Shown: positions 34,813 to 45,962, counted from the stretch's first letter. The stretch: DNA of 64,000 nucleotides from Gigaspora rosea (GCA_003550325.1 QKWP01000223.1:32164-96163), one strand, 5' to 3'. Notes: generated from the letters alone by a model not told the origin. A program made the numbers and translations.

Positions 34813-36787
34813 CAAAATTTCTAAATTAGACTTTCCGTATAAATGCGAAAATAATTAAGCTTAATCCTGGCCATTATTCAAGCAATATTCCTAGACATTT
34901 TGTATTTATATATTTTATTATCTGTTCTTGGTTTAGCGCGACTGCGTCGTGCAGCTACTAATTATATATACTGTTATATTTAGCTATGCCCCTGTGGATC
35001 TTGATGATTTCCTCATCATTTCCTCATAATTACTGGATCCGGAAGTTGATAGAAGGTCAGTTTGATTTGTATATTTTCCATGACACTGATCTTGCACTGC
35101 CCGGTACCTCATAATTACTGGATCCGGAAATTGATAAAAGTCATATGTCTGAACTTTAATAACATTGATTTGCTGCGCTGTCTAAAGTTGCATATGTCTA
35201 GTAACCCTGCCTAGCCATCTTTATTATGCAAATGATCGAAATGTCTCAATAATTAACTTTAAACACTAACATATAATTTTTCAATTAATTTATTTATATT
35301 ACGATTTCATTAAATTAATAATAGTAATTAATTTGTTTCATCTATATAATTTACTGGTACGTATATATGATATACTTACAAACATGCTATACGTATTTTA
35401 TACACATATTAGTTTACAATTGTGCTAATTATACAAACATAAATGGCTAGTAGTTTCTTTTATGTTGTGTAAATTACACTATGGTTTTTAAACATGTGAA
35501 TTTCTCTTCAAATAAATACTAATTACAGTTTCAGTAAATGCTAATCTCAAACAGTAATAATACTTTTCGATTTAATTCGTGTGCATATGTTAATTTGTTA
35601 TAATTAATAATGGTAATTAATTCATTCAAGTATAATTACAATATATGACGCTGTGCTTACATACTTACGTACATGAACACACTTAATAGTTACTTATGCA
35701 CTTATCAAATTTTAATTAATTCATAATTATATGCAGTTCAAACAAACACAAATAGCTAGTAACATATTCTTTAAGCTTCTTGGCTTCTTGTAAATTCTTT
35801 CAAAATAGTCTTTAACAATCAGTGATTATCAATTTATCTACCCGGCAAACAATTCGATTCAAAAAAAAATAAATTTTGTAATTGCTTAAAAAATTATATA
35901 TAAATTTATGTTGAAGTAATTCAAAAAATGTTGGAGGCTTGAATAAATACTGTGCTAACGTGTAGTTTGCTATAATTAAAAATATAAGTTGCGAAGTATA
36001 TGCATATTTGCAAATTGCAAGTATGCAAATTGCAAATTGCAAATACGCATATTGCAAATATGCAAGTATGCAATATAAAATTAGTTTTGAAAATCTTGCC
36101 CAAATCCGCATAAATGGTTAGCACATTTTCTAAAGTAAGGAAAGATCATATATGAACTATACAAGAATCGAGTTAGATTTCATGAAAATCAATTCTAAAT
36201 TCATAATGATCTACAATTACACAGTAAAGTAATCTTCTAAGGGTTTTAAATATTGATAAAGATTTGAATTTTGTAAAAAGATTTGATTTTGTCTAAGTGG
36301 TATATTATTGAATTTTTTAACTAAATTCTAAGCAATTTCTTTTTTTTCATGATAAATTTTTGAATAAAATTCTTTCCATTTTTTGTTTCAATTTGTATTT
36401 TTTTAAAATAATTTATTTGTCTTTTACTGATTTTCATTTTAAATTACTAAAAGAAGGGGACAATTGAAGTATTTATAATTTATTTTTGCTAAGCCACATT
36501 TTTTCATATTCTATTTTGTAATTAATTGCTTGTTTGAATAGATTTTTGTTATTTTTTTACCATAGAATCGCTTTTTATGTTTTATGTTGTCATTATATTT
36601 CTGGTAAACCCAAGCTTTTTTTGTTGAATCTAAGAAATATTTGATACTTCTAATGTATTTGATTTGTATTTGTTTTTAAAAATTATTATTTTTTAAAAAA
36701 TATAAAATTGTAAAGAATTCATTTTAAAGTTTAAAAAAATAAATTTAGAATTTTTTTTAAAGAATAAGTTATTTTTAAACTAAAAAA
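34813..36787. other. AT-rich stretch, no gene seen; small repeats
   Basis: It contains the hairpin motif 'gcgcgactgcgtcgtgcagc' at 34936, a direct repeat 85 bases apart (CATAATTACTGGATCCGGAA at 35025 and 35110), and a cluster of GCAAATTGCAA/GCAAATATGCAA words at 36001-36080. Overlapping minus-strand frames near 35812-36124 are translations of that cluster, not genes. Confidence 0.5.
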
Positions 36788-37141
36788 ATGCCTAACCAAC
36801 AGGAATTAACTGGCGATGAAATTTTAAATCAAAAATATAATATTTTATTAAATGAAATGCAAGATGTTACTTAGCGCAATATCACATTATTGCAAAACAA
36901 AAATAATCTAAATCAGGCAAATATAGCATTACAAAAAAGAGTTGAAGAATTAATGAATGAATTAAATCAATCAACCAAAACAGTTGAAGAGTTAACAAAA
37001 TCGAATAATGCATACAAAATTGTACTGCAAGTTACAAAAGATGAACAAAACTTTTACAAATCAGCAAATTTTGAAGAATTTGACAAATTTATTGAAAACT
37101 ATATGGTTAATTTATTTGATAATTTAAATTTCAACAACTAA
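36788..37141 (+). pseudogene. Small coiled-coil ORF with one in-frame TAG
   Basis: An ATG at 36788 opens MPNQQELTGDEILNQ and runs in one frame to TAA 37139-37141, with a single TAG at 36872-36874. An alternative start within the same frame is 36890. The protein is about 117 codons, acidic, N/E/K-rich, with a heptad-like stretch (ANIALQKRVEELMNELNQ) that predicts a coiled coil. No signal peptide or membrane segment is seen. It is surrounded by AT-rich non-coding DNA and has no neighbour to suggest a role. It could be a decayed host gene, an exon, or part of an unidentified element. I do not recognise it. Confidence 0.4.
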
Positions 37142-37397
37142 ACAAGATTTTTGAATTTATGCAAATGTTTAATATATTGAACAATAGATATACTCATATA
37201 ATCTATACCAAATTTTTGAAATCAGTATTTGTAACTTTGTATGCACATCTCATTGATTTTAGAAAATTTCGTATAACTGAAATTTTATTTTTGAATTTAT
37301 TAACAGTATTTGTGCATTAACTTTTATTTTCTCATGAGTTGATTACTCATCTGTGTATGTAAAATACAATAAATAAAATCAATATTTATTTAGTTTA

Positions 37398-37844
37398 GGG
37401 GAGGGACAGAAATCAGGTGATTTCTGTTTACTAAGAGGCAATACCCCACCCCCACCTGATTGAATATTAGCCAATTAAATCCAATTATAACAATATAGAC
37501 CTGATCAATCCATTAGGGTTCCACAATTTGATTTGATCTTCAAATATTTGAATCAAATATTTGATCAAATTCAAATTCAAATTTGATTATATTTGATTTG
37601 ATCAAATTCAAATATGGCCAAATTTGATTTGATTTAACAAATATTTGATTTGATACTATTAAAAATTTAAATTCAAATCAAATTCAAATTCAAATATTTG
37701 AATCAAATCAAATTCAAATCAGGGTCAATTTGATTTGATCAAATTCAAATTGATTCAATATTTGATTTGATTTGAATTTGAGAAACTCTACAATCCATAA
37801 ACTCTCCACCCCTCTAAAAAATCAGCTGATTTCTGTTTCTCCCC
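37398..37844. mobile_element. TTA-flanked TIR element (PIF/Harbinger-like), containing a hAT-like MITE
   Basis: GGGGAGGGACAGAAATCAGG at the left is inverted at the right as GGGGAGAAACAGAAATCAGC. TTA lies at 37395-37397 and 37845-37847. A 3-base TWA duplication is typical of PIF/Harbinger. A shorter relative sits at 58528-58678. The hAT-like MITE 37514-37790 is nested in it. Confidence 0.7.
37514..37790. mobile_element. 277-base hAT-like MITE with ATTTGA words
   Basis: An exact CAATCCAT duplication flanks it (37506-37513, 37791-37798). The ends are TAGGGTTCCACAA and, inverted, TAGAGTTTCTCAA. The interior is almost wholly ATTTGATTTGAA/TTCAAATCAAAT words in both orientations. Confidence 0.85.
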
Positions 37845-38199
37845 TTAGTATATAAAATTTGTCAAACAAAAATTGTGATTTAATTAGTAAATTTTAAATT
37901 TACAAATTAGTAAATGTTAATTTGATTATAAATTTACAAATTGATAAATTTTAAATTACAAATTAGTAAATAAAATTTCAAGTTTCAAGTTTTCGTTAGA
38001 TACGGTTTCAAAATTATCCACTGTTCAGCAATGATTTATGAGAAATTTTACTATGCTAACTAAAAAAATTTATAACAAGCCTTGTAGGGCATTTCTCAGA
38101 GCATTTGAATCTAAAATTTCATGAAAAAATATTGAAAACTCATGGAGATATCAATGTTTTTGTAAATTCAGATGCATATGTTTTCCAAGTTTTTCTCTG

Positions 38200-39459
38200 C
38201 AGTGCCCAACAAAAGTTTCCCTGCACCCATAACTCGGCACAGAGATATGGTAAGGAAAAAATTTTTTTATTTAAAAATACATTAAATTACATAAAAATTA
38301 ATGCATAGTATAATCATCCTCAGATTCAATTAGGGCCTCCATACGACGCCTCATGCTCCTTACTAAATTAGCCACATATTCCTTAGGCAATTGATTCCAT
38401 TCTTTGGTTATCTGCACCTTCAGAGTACTAAGCTTTCTAATTTTTTTTTTGCCAGATTCATTTTTATAAGTCCTCAGACATTCTCAATTGGGTTTTGGTC
38501 AGGTGACATTAATGACCAGGGGAGAACTGCAACATCATTTTTCTCCTTCCATGCCTTCGCGATTTTTGAACAGTGCTTCGGGTCATTGTCCTCCTGCAAA
38601 ATCCAACTATCACAACCTTCGCTAAAAAGGTCCACGGCAGAAGGTAGAAGGGCCGTTTCATACAGGGTGGTCATATATTGTGCATTAAGATTACGTGTAA
38701 AGCAGACTAACCTTCCAAAGCCTGAAGAAAAAAAACACCCCCATACGTAAACCTTCAAATGCTTGACAGAATAGGTTATTTTCCTTGCCCCGACGAACTG
38801 CCAAGCTATTTTAACCATTGATTCAAGCGGAACGTACTTTTATCAGTAAATATCGCAGTGTCCCAATCAAAATACTTATGTTTCTCCGCCCACGAGAGCT
38901 GTTTTTCCGATGCTTCTTTTCAAGCAACGGCTTTACGAGTTTTCCATAATAGTGAGCCCCACCTTCACCAAGGCGCCATTGAATGGTGTGCATGGAATGT
39001 CTACGTTCTGTTTAAGAAACTCACAGCGGATTTCTGGCACAGAAATATCTATGTTCCTTTTTGCTAGCTTCAAAATCTGGTTGTCTTGTTTTTTGTGGTG
39101 ACTTTTTGACGACCCGATCTTGGTTTGTCGCTTAAGTCTTTGCTTTCTTGCCATCTTTTTGCCCATTCTCTCACTGTTTTTTTGTTATAGCAAACCTGCT
39201 TTGCTGCCTCATGAAATGAGAGCTTGGGGCCCTTCGGGTAGCTGGTTAAAAAGGCGATTTCATATCACTTATACAAAGGAAGAGACATTTTTTGATTTAA
39301 ACTTAGCATATAAGCAGCATGGGCATTTTTACTATATACAGTGCCTGAAGAAGTTTAATATGATCTGCATACTCAATGTCCCTTGCAGTATGAAATTTCA
39401 AGCTTCTACGCAAGAATTTTCAGAAATTACAGGTGCAGGGAAACTTTTGTCAGGCACTA
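38200..39459 (-). mobile_element. Tc1-type DNA transposon with in-window empty site
   Basis: The inverted ends read CAGTGCCCAACAAAAGTTTC and TAGTGCCTGACAAAAGTTTC, both followed by CCTGCACC. The right flank has TA at 39460-39461; the left flank shows TG, one change from TA. Unit 2 of the tandem repeat reads 'cctaaacttctac' (near 40040) with a single TA at the same place. The element encodes the transposase on the minus strand. Confidence 0.85.
38298..39288 (-). pseudogene. Tc1-type transposase (DDE), frameshifted
   Basis: The start ATG at 39288 reads MSLPLYK, then continues through an N-terminal helix-turn-helix (KLSFHEAAKQVCYNKKTVRE, then WAKRWQE, near 39220-39150). The catalytic half is clearest at 38818-38474: VWGCFFSSGFGRLV, then LQEDNDPKHCSKIAK (the second catalytic Asp), then LMSPDQNPIENVW (the region of the last acidic residue). 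The C-terminus ends RMEALIESEDDYTMH at 38298. The span of about 330 codons is normal for Tc1 transposases, which bind the TIRs and cut and join at TA. There are several frameshifts (for example near 38820-38930) and an in-frame stop after MSLPLYK, so it is inactive. It is a confident family call. Confidence 0.9.
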
Positions 39460-40240
39460 TAAACTTCTACTGATTCTGGAAGCACTTTCTCAAAATGAAA
39501 CCTCAAACAATCGATTAAGTAACCTGATAGGATAGGTATTCGAGAGTTTACTATAAAAATTTTAGCACATTTGGTCAAATATTCATCGATTAACAATGAT
39601 ATTTCATTTTATTTTCAGGTTCAGAATTTTCTAAAATTTCAATTTTGATGAAAACGGAAAAATCGCTATCACAGGCTAGATTTTTTAAAGCTACATAATA
39701 ATATATGTTCAAATTCTGCAAACCATTAGGTATAGTCACAAAATTTTTCCTGTGAAATTTATAAATTTTGGACAAAAATTGGTAGAGTTATTGAATTTTT
39801 TCATTTATTTACAAATTAGTAAAAATTTCAAGTTTTTTGTTAGCTATGTTTTCAAAATAACCCACTGTTCGGCGATGATTTATGAGAAATTTTACTAGCT
39901 AACTAAAAAAAATTTATAACAAGCCTTGTAGGGCATATCTCTGAGCATCTGAATCTCAAATTTCATGGAAAAATGTTGAAAACTCATGAAGATATCAACG
40001 TTTTTGTAAATTCAGATGCATACGTTTTCGCAAGTTTTCCCTAAACTTCTACTAATTCCAGAGGCACTTTCTCAAAATGAAACCTCAAAAATTCATGTAA
40101 GTAACCTGATAGGATAGATATTCAAGAGTTTACCATAAAATTTCAGCCCATTTGGTCAAATATTCATCGATTAACAACGATTTTTCATTTTATTTCCAGA
40201 TTCAGAATTTTCAAAAATTTTCAATTTTGATGAAAAAAAT

Positions 40241-41048
40241 CAACTTTTTGGGTTTACTCTGAAAAATTAATTAGTTGATTTTTTTAAAATAATCGATGCA
40301 CAGTCATCTTCTAAATTTAAAAATTCTTGCATCATTTTTCTTGCATCATTGTTATCGTTTTTCGGGCTAAATGATTTGGCCAAAGTTATAGTAATTTAGG
40401 CCAAAAAATTTTTAATTCAGGCCAAATCAAAATTCTTGCATCATCAAAATTCTTGCATCATATCCCTTAGACTTTGGAGGGGTCTGACGTCACACCCCTT
40501 TTTAACTATGAACACATGAGTGATGATTAATAATTTGTTACACTCTATCACACATGACTAAAATTATGAGTTTACTGATGACTAACGCAGTAGCCTGCAC
40601 CACTAATTAGTCACCACATGGCAGTGGCTCTGATTGGCTTGTTGGTTACTGCGCCTCAAAGTTGTAAAATTGAACAGCTTATTGAACACTAATGCTTACC
40701 CAGCCGTTAGCTTTCACAACTAATAACTAAAAACTAATGCTTCAGATAATTTTTATAAAAAAAAATAGTATTGTAATGTTGTAGTTGTTATAAATTCTGA
40801 AAAACTATTTTAATATTTAACAAATGAAAAATTTTTATGAACAGGTACAGTATTTGTTGTATTTTTTTTAAATTTTTTAAATATTAAATTTTTAATCTTT
40901 AATTTTTTAGATATACTTATAATTAAAGTAAAAGCTACTAAAAGAAATGTAGATAATCTCGCATTAATTTGGTAGTATGATTTTAAGTCTACAAAGAATC
41001 AATACTATTATAGATGTCCTAAACTTAAATTAACAGAATTATATAATA
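40241..41048. other. AT-rich stretch with a possible coding remnant
   Basis: Near 40920-41040 one frame reads KVKATKRNVDNLALIW, a stop, YDFKSTKNQYYYRCPKLKL, which looks like a decayed protein piece (a Cys-containing nucleic-acid-binding motif is possible), but I cannot assign it. 40475-40745 contains a GC-richer phrase (GACGTCACACCCC) and a 'cttacccagccgttagct' repeat also seen near 21925. Confidence 0.35.
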
Positions 41049-41222
41049 CAGTTAGACCTCTCTAAATGCATATCGTTGGGACCAAACTTTTGGAGGTATG
41101 CATTAAGAGAACAATAAGAAAAAATGCATTTATAGAGGTTTGTATATATTTGGGCCAGAAAACTAATATGCATTTAAGAAGGTTATGCACTTAGAGAGGA
41201 TGCATTTAGAGAGGTCCGACTG
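41049..41222. mobile_element. 174-base MITE flanked by TA (Tc1/mariner-like)
   Basis: CAGTTAGACCTCTCTAAATG at the left is inverted at the right as CAGTCGGACCTCTCTAAATG. TA occurs at 41047-41048 and 41223-41224. It interrupts copy B of the dispersed repeat. A more decayed relative may end near 46280 (TTTAGAGAATACTGTA). Confidence 0.8.
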
Positions 41223-41587
41223 TATAGTTATTTGAAGCAATTAAAAATAATGTTCATATAATTCCACACTTTGATAAAACTAATGATTATTTAGTAAATA
41301 AATATATCTTCTGATAAAATTAAATCAGTTTAGAAACATTTAAAAATAGTTTGAAATATTTCATATTAACTAAATACATATAAAATTTAATAGAGTAAAA
41401 ACCTGTAAATTTAAGGTTTATTATATTAAATTATTTAAAAGATGATATTAAGTATAAAATTTAAGGACTAAAAATAAATATAATGCAAAATCTTTTGCTC
41501 ATTTTTGAATAAACTTACAATAATTCAAAACACATATTTACAATTATAATTAAAATAAAGTATTACCTAGAGGTTAGTAAAATTATA

Positions 41588-41702
41588 GGGGTTTTTATTA
41601 TTAGATTTAAAAAAAATAAAATTTCTTTTAGTATTGTAAAAAGTTTCTATTAAATTTAATAAAGATGAAAGCAAGATCTCACTTTTAATATTTAAAAAAA
41701 AA
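41588..41702 (+). mobile_element. 5'-truncated LINE 3' tail (same family as 8859-21136)
   Basis: 'gtaaaaagtttctattaaat' and 'aataaagatgaaagcaag', then 'atctcac' and an A run match the large LINE's 3' end. AAAATTAT before it and AAATTAC after the A run suggest a short target duplication. The element's own opposite terminus (43445-43460) lacks the insertion. Confidence 0.75.
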
Positions 41703-43104
41703 TTACGGGACAACTTATAATAATATATAGCCAATAAATACAATTTACATTATTTTGTGTAATGATTATCGATATAATATAAATTTTCTACGGTTTTTAT
41801 GCCAAAAAACTTTTGGCAGTATTAAATGTTCACTAATTCAAGACATGTCATTACTATTTTTTATTTACATTAACTGATGGGTTTATATAGAAAATGGATA
41901 CGTTTTAGTGTTCACAAGAACTAAAAACAGTGCTTATTTAAAATTGTTAAGTGGTAATTTTGATTTTATTCAATTTACTTTAAATATGTATATAATAAAC
42001 TATTTATCTATTTATCTTACAATTTATTGTTATAAAAGCGATATCTTAATGTGCTTTAGAATGTAATATCTATATCAATATTTAGCTAAAATTAACTTTT
42101 TAGTACAATATATTATGATAATTTTCTAGATGTGTTATCGTGAAAATCTTGAAAATAATTAAATAATAATGAAGATTGTGAAATTGGTGCTTGTTTTTCA
42201 TAACTAGAGGATTGGCTTCAGTAAATTTTGGAAATTTATATGTTATTTATTGAGGTTTCAAAATTAACAAATAAGTATAACATTTCGAAATAAGTGGAAT
42301 TTTTTAAATAGCATTTTTACTATATGAATTTTGATTCAGGAGAAACCCATTATTAAATACCCGGGTTGATTTTAAGAACTTATTTTTTTAGAATAAATAA
42401 TTTTATAACTTTAGCTTTGTGCTTTTTATATAAATAAAAATTTTGAATTTACAAGAATTTTTAATTAAATATTAATAAATTGAGAACCAAAATTTTATAA
42501 ATGAAATTAGAATCAAGAGTAAATAAATTTAATAAATATAATAACGAACCAATAATCTGTGCAAAGTTCATTATTGCTAATAACTATTTCTAAAGTTATT
42601 TGTTGTAATAAGTAAACACCTTGTGTGTATATATTTTAATTCAAAGACTATTTATTTGTTGCTTCATTTTTGCAGGTTTTGATAATAAATAAGTATTTAT
42701 TGTTTCGATTCTGATTTCATTTTGACAAAAATTTTCTAATTATTTATTTTTAAAATGTGCCTATCTTAGCAGACACCGTAATAAATAAACCTCTTATGAT
42801 TATCTGTTTTAATTCCAATTTCATATTAATAATAATTTCTAAGAATGCTATATATATTTTAGACTTTTCTTATTCTATTATCAAAGTAGCTGCCAAGATA
42901 TTGATTTTTCAATACTAATATAAGTTTTATAACTTCGATTAGAGCCAGTTTATACTAGGTACACGCTATTTCAAGGTACTTATAGGCTTAAATTGGAGTC
43001 ATAACTTACCTTTACTCCACTTATCTTTATAATAATTAAGCGTGAGTATATGATTCAATTTTTAGCCTTTATAATAGCATTTACAAAATTTTTGTATGAT
43101 TAGT

Positions 43105-43275
43105 TAGGGTGGTGACATATATTAAGTAATATAATTTTACTATACCCTCTACCCCCCTCTCCTCTATATAAGAGAAATTTGATTGGCTATTATGAACTTC
43201 TATATTCAACATAAGATTTCAGAGACCCCCTTTTTCCCTAAAATATTATGTAATACCTGTCACCACTCTTACTTG
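43105..43275. mobile_element. Small TIR element (GTGGTGACA ends)
   Basis: 'ttagggtggtgacatatatt' is mirrored at the right by 'aagagtggtgacaggtatta'. A pyrimidine-rich centre (accccctctcc...accccctttttccc) lies between. The target duplication is unclear. Confidence 0.5.
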
Positions 43276-44467
43276 CCTTTATATGTTTCAAGTTTCAGAA
43301 AAAAAAATCTGGCAGAATTATTATTTCAAATAAACTTGTAATTAAAACTTTAAGCGATTGAATATAAGATATATAAATTAATATGATTTATATATAAAAT
43401 GTTGATTTTTGTTCTACTTTTAAACTTGTGTAATCACAAAGTTGTCTTCCTGTAATTTTACTAACCCCTAAATATTACTAAAGTTTAAAAACATTTCAAA
43501 TTATTTTATATAATAATTTGAAAATATAATATAAAACTTGATAAAAGTTATTTTTATGTGATAAAATATTAGAATAAAATCACAGTAATATTTATATTAC
43601 TAAGCTAATTCAAGCTAATTTGAATTAATTAAACTTTGACAAAATTAAAGTATTTTTTTTCTTTTTTTTTATATGTTAAGGTGAGGTCGCGCCTTTGGTC
43701 TTTATTGATGTATATTGATTATTACAACATCGCTGTACATTCTTTTATATACTATCTACCGAGCACTAAGACTTGGACTAATTTAACCATGACCTAAACC
43801 TACCAGAGCCTTCCATATTTCCATTTATATAGCTGACCTGGCTTTGTACGTCCCTCTCCAACCAACAATTAGTATTCACATATCTGCCACTTTACCTACA
43901 CTACCTAGTATTATCACTTCTAATTTGGGGTTAGTTGCCAGGTAGGTGCTTTTGCTTCCAGATTGGTATACCTGAGTCCCCTACTGGCGTACTTCTTGGG
44001 AGTTCGTATCTCAAGCCATGCAGCTGCCTCTACCACATTGGGTAAGTATCTCAAGTCTGCATGCTGCCACAACTAGCTGATTTTCCTGCATCTTTAAAGC
44101 CCTGGATTTAGTGTTCTGAATTCAGTAATGTGCGAACGACTGTACTTTCCTTTATGGTAAAGAGTGACTAGGCATGTTTTGCAAATGCTTCCAGCTATCA
44201 GGTATACTTGGATGGCATCATGAGGCTCTGGCGAACTATGATGCACTCTACATGCACTTATACCTGCCTATCCTGTATTGGTGGTTCCAGCCCCCTTAGC
44301 GTCTGAGGAGGACCCCAAATAATCTATATGAGGTTATATTTGAGCATCATAGTAAAAATTTTTTTGGTTAGCACTTTTGGTTTGGTATATATAAGCTACA
44401 TTTCACACATTAGATCGAACTTTCTCCTATCTTTAACTTTTTTTAAAATATAACGTCTCTAAAAAAA

Positions 44468-44590
44468 NNNNNNNNNNNNNNNNNNNNNNNNNNNNNNNNN
44501 NNNNNNNNNNNNNNNNNNNNNNNNNNNNNNNNNNNNNNNNNNNNNNNNNNNNNNNNNNNNNNNNNNNNNNNNNNNNNNNNNNNNNNNNNN
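44468..44590. other. Assembly gap (123 N) between A runs
   Basis: The gap is flanked on both sides by poly(A). Two minus-strand open frames across it are artefacts of the Ns. Confidence 0.99.
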
Positions 44591-44730
44591 AAAAAAAAAA
44601 ATTTTTTAAAAGTACAAAATCTTTTAAGCCCATTTAATCTGTAAGCTGCCAAGTATTATAAATATATATACCATAAATTGAGCCAAAAACTTAAAAAAAA
44701 AAAAAAAGCCCGTTTTGACAAATTTTTATC

Positions 44731-44852
44731 CTCTCTCCCTTTTACCCTTTTCTCCCTTTTTACCCCTCTCTCCCTTTTTACCTCTCTCTCCCTTTTTTAC
44801 CCCTCTCACCCTTTTACTCCTCTCTCTCTTTCACTCCTTTCTCCTTCTTACC
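44731..44852. repeat. Polypyrimidine tandem tract
   Basis: About 120 bases on the + strand are almost pure C/T, built of units close to CCCCTCTCTCCCTTTTTA. An F/L/S/P-rich frame across it is a repeat artefact. Confidence 0.85.
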
Positions 44853-45639
44853 TGCCAGATTACTATTATAACCCAGATTTTTCATTAGCACATTTCAAAT
44901 ATAATATTTATAAAAATTACTTCCATTAGTATTCTTTAAAATATACCTATTTTGCCATTTAGCGAGTTTCAAATATAACCTTTTTCTCCAATACCTACTT
45001 TTCAAATATAACCTTTTTTTGAAAAATGGCCCTCTATTAGTTATTTTTCAACTATGACCTTATATAGATTATTCGGGGTCCTGTCTGAGACTCCCATATG
45101 GGTACGCCTAGAGCCCGTTAGGCCTTGACACATACACGCCTCCATGCTTCTACTTCTTATTGGCCATTGAGTTTGTCTGCCCTTGCAAGATTCATTCTGA
45201 TCCCCAATACTCACATCCAACCACTTCCAACTTTATACCGATCTCTTCCAAACTACCAAACCAGTTAGCCCGGAAGGATTGGTCTGCCCAGCTTTATGTG
45301 CTGAAGGACGCCCTTTCCTTGGTATCCTACTTCCGAAACGTAGGTCCTTTTTCTCCGGTACGACTCTGGTAACCAGATTGGTGTCCCCTTTTGCCATAGG
45401 GTATATTTCGTTCAGTTCTTCGGTCTCTAGTTAGAAGGGCTTCTGTAATACTGTAGTAGGATCTTCTTTACCTCCTTGCTCGGGACTTGCCAAACGGGTT
45501 TCAATGTTCTGGTCCCTTGGATTTGTCTGTGTAATTTACACAACTGCACCAATGCTTCCATTCAAGATGGTGGTACCAAGGTTAAGGTAATATACATGAC
45601 CGATTGATGAACAAATGTTACTGTAACACAGGTTTATTT

Positions 45640-45722
45640 TCCAATTCGTCTCCAGTGGGATTTGAACTCTAGACCTGTCACTTGGGGGTGACAACCAGAC
45701 AGCTTCTCTATGTCGCCACACC
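45640..45722 (-). other. tRNA-like head of the retroposon (pol III promoter boxes)
   Basis: Minus strand: box-A-like 'gtggcgacatagagaagctg' and box-B-like 'agagttcaaatcccac', with normal tRNA spacing and 'ctggttgtcacccccaag' in the anticodon-arm region. I do not call it a functional tRNA because it is the 5' end of a duplicated-flank retroposon and lacks a clean acceptor stem. Confidence 0.7.
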
Positions 45723-45962
45723 CTTCAAAATTAAAGTATTTAATTATATTAAGACAAAAAAAATATATTAAATAAAAATCAAAATAATAATATTATAAAT
45801 ATAAAATTAACTATAATAAAAAAAAGAATAAAAAATAAAAATATACTAGGCAAATACATGGCATTGTTTGTCTGGAGCTAAGTACATAAATAAATATATA
45901 TATGATAATAATTAAAATTTTTAATAAAGAATATAGAATAATGGTTATACTATAGTATATAT

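Larger units (their letters stand above)
37985..40240 (+). repeat. Tandem duplication, one unit interrupted by a Tc1 element
   Basis: Unit 1 (37985-38199 plus 39460-39660) and unit 2 (about 39815-40240) share long, slightly diverged phrases, for example 'aacaagccttgtagggcat' and 'catttggtcaaatattcatc'. In unit 1 the Tc1 element interrupts; in unit 2 the junction reads continuously. No ORF is convincing in the unit itself. Confidence 0.8.
41568..43470. mobile_element. 1.9 kb TIR element with 9-base target duplication (MULE-like)
   Basis: The ends are TAGAGGTTAGTAAAATTA and, inverted, TAGGGGTTAGTAAAATTA. Flanks AGTATTACC (41559-41567) and AATATTACT (43471-43479) match at 7 of 9, and copy A of the host repeat lacks the element. 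The interior is AT-rich with no convincing ORF. It contains a LINE tail (41588-41702) and another TIR pair (43105-43275). Confidence 0.65.
44309..45082. mobile_element. TIR element nested in the tRNA-headed retroposon
   Basis: GAGGACCCCAAATAATCTAT at the left is mirrored at the right by AGGACCCCGAATAATCTATA. GTCTGAG flanks both sides (44302-44308, 45083-45089). 'tttcaaatataaccttttt' phrases repeat three times near 44890-45020. It contains the gap and a pyrimidine-rich tract. Confidence 0.65.
43656..45725 (-). mobile_element. Long tRNA-headed retroposon with 16-base target duplication
   Basis: CAAAATTAAAGTATTT flanks both sides exactly (43640-43655, 45726-45741). On the minus strand the 5' head (45722-45640) looks tRNA-derived, and the 3' end reads 'aataaagaccaaaggcgcga', 'cctcaccttaacat', poly(A). 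Without the nested element 44309-45082 it is about 1.3 kb, long for a SINE. No ORF is supported. The 3' tail resembles that of the large LINE in this window (AATAAAGAT.AAAGC..GGTCTCACC), so mobilisation by that LINE is a reasonable inference. Part of the sequence is lost in the gap at 44468-44590. Confidence 0.8.
41225..45850 (-). repeat. Dispersed repeat, copy B (inverted, with several insertions)
   Basis: Segments 41225-41558, 43480-43655 and 45742-45850 read on the minus strand as the same sequence as 1240-1368 plus 2528-3050, in the same order. Large insertions separate the segments: 41568-43470 and 43656-45725. The uninterrupted TTAATA at 45742-45755 is the empty site for the element at 1369-2527. 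Confidence 0.75.

Noticed and set aside
36001..36080. Regular regulatory array (GCAAAT words)
   Set aside because: Short, irregular and without neighbouring gene; listed only as a simple repeat.
38858..39473. Plus-strand open frames of 63-117 codons
   Set aside because: Antisense shadows of the minus-strand Tc1 transposase.
45640..45722. Functional tRNA gene on the minus strand
   Set aside because: Has pol III boxes but no clean cloverleaf, and is the 5' end of a retroposon with a 16-base target duplication.
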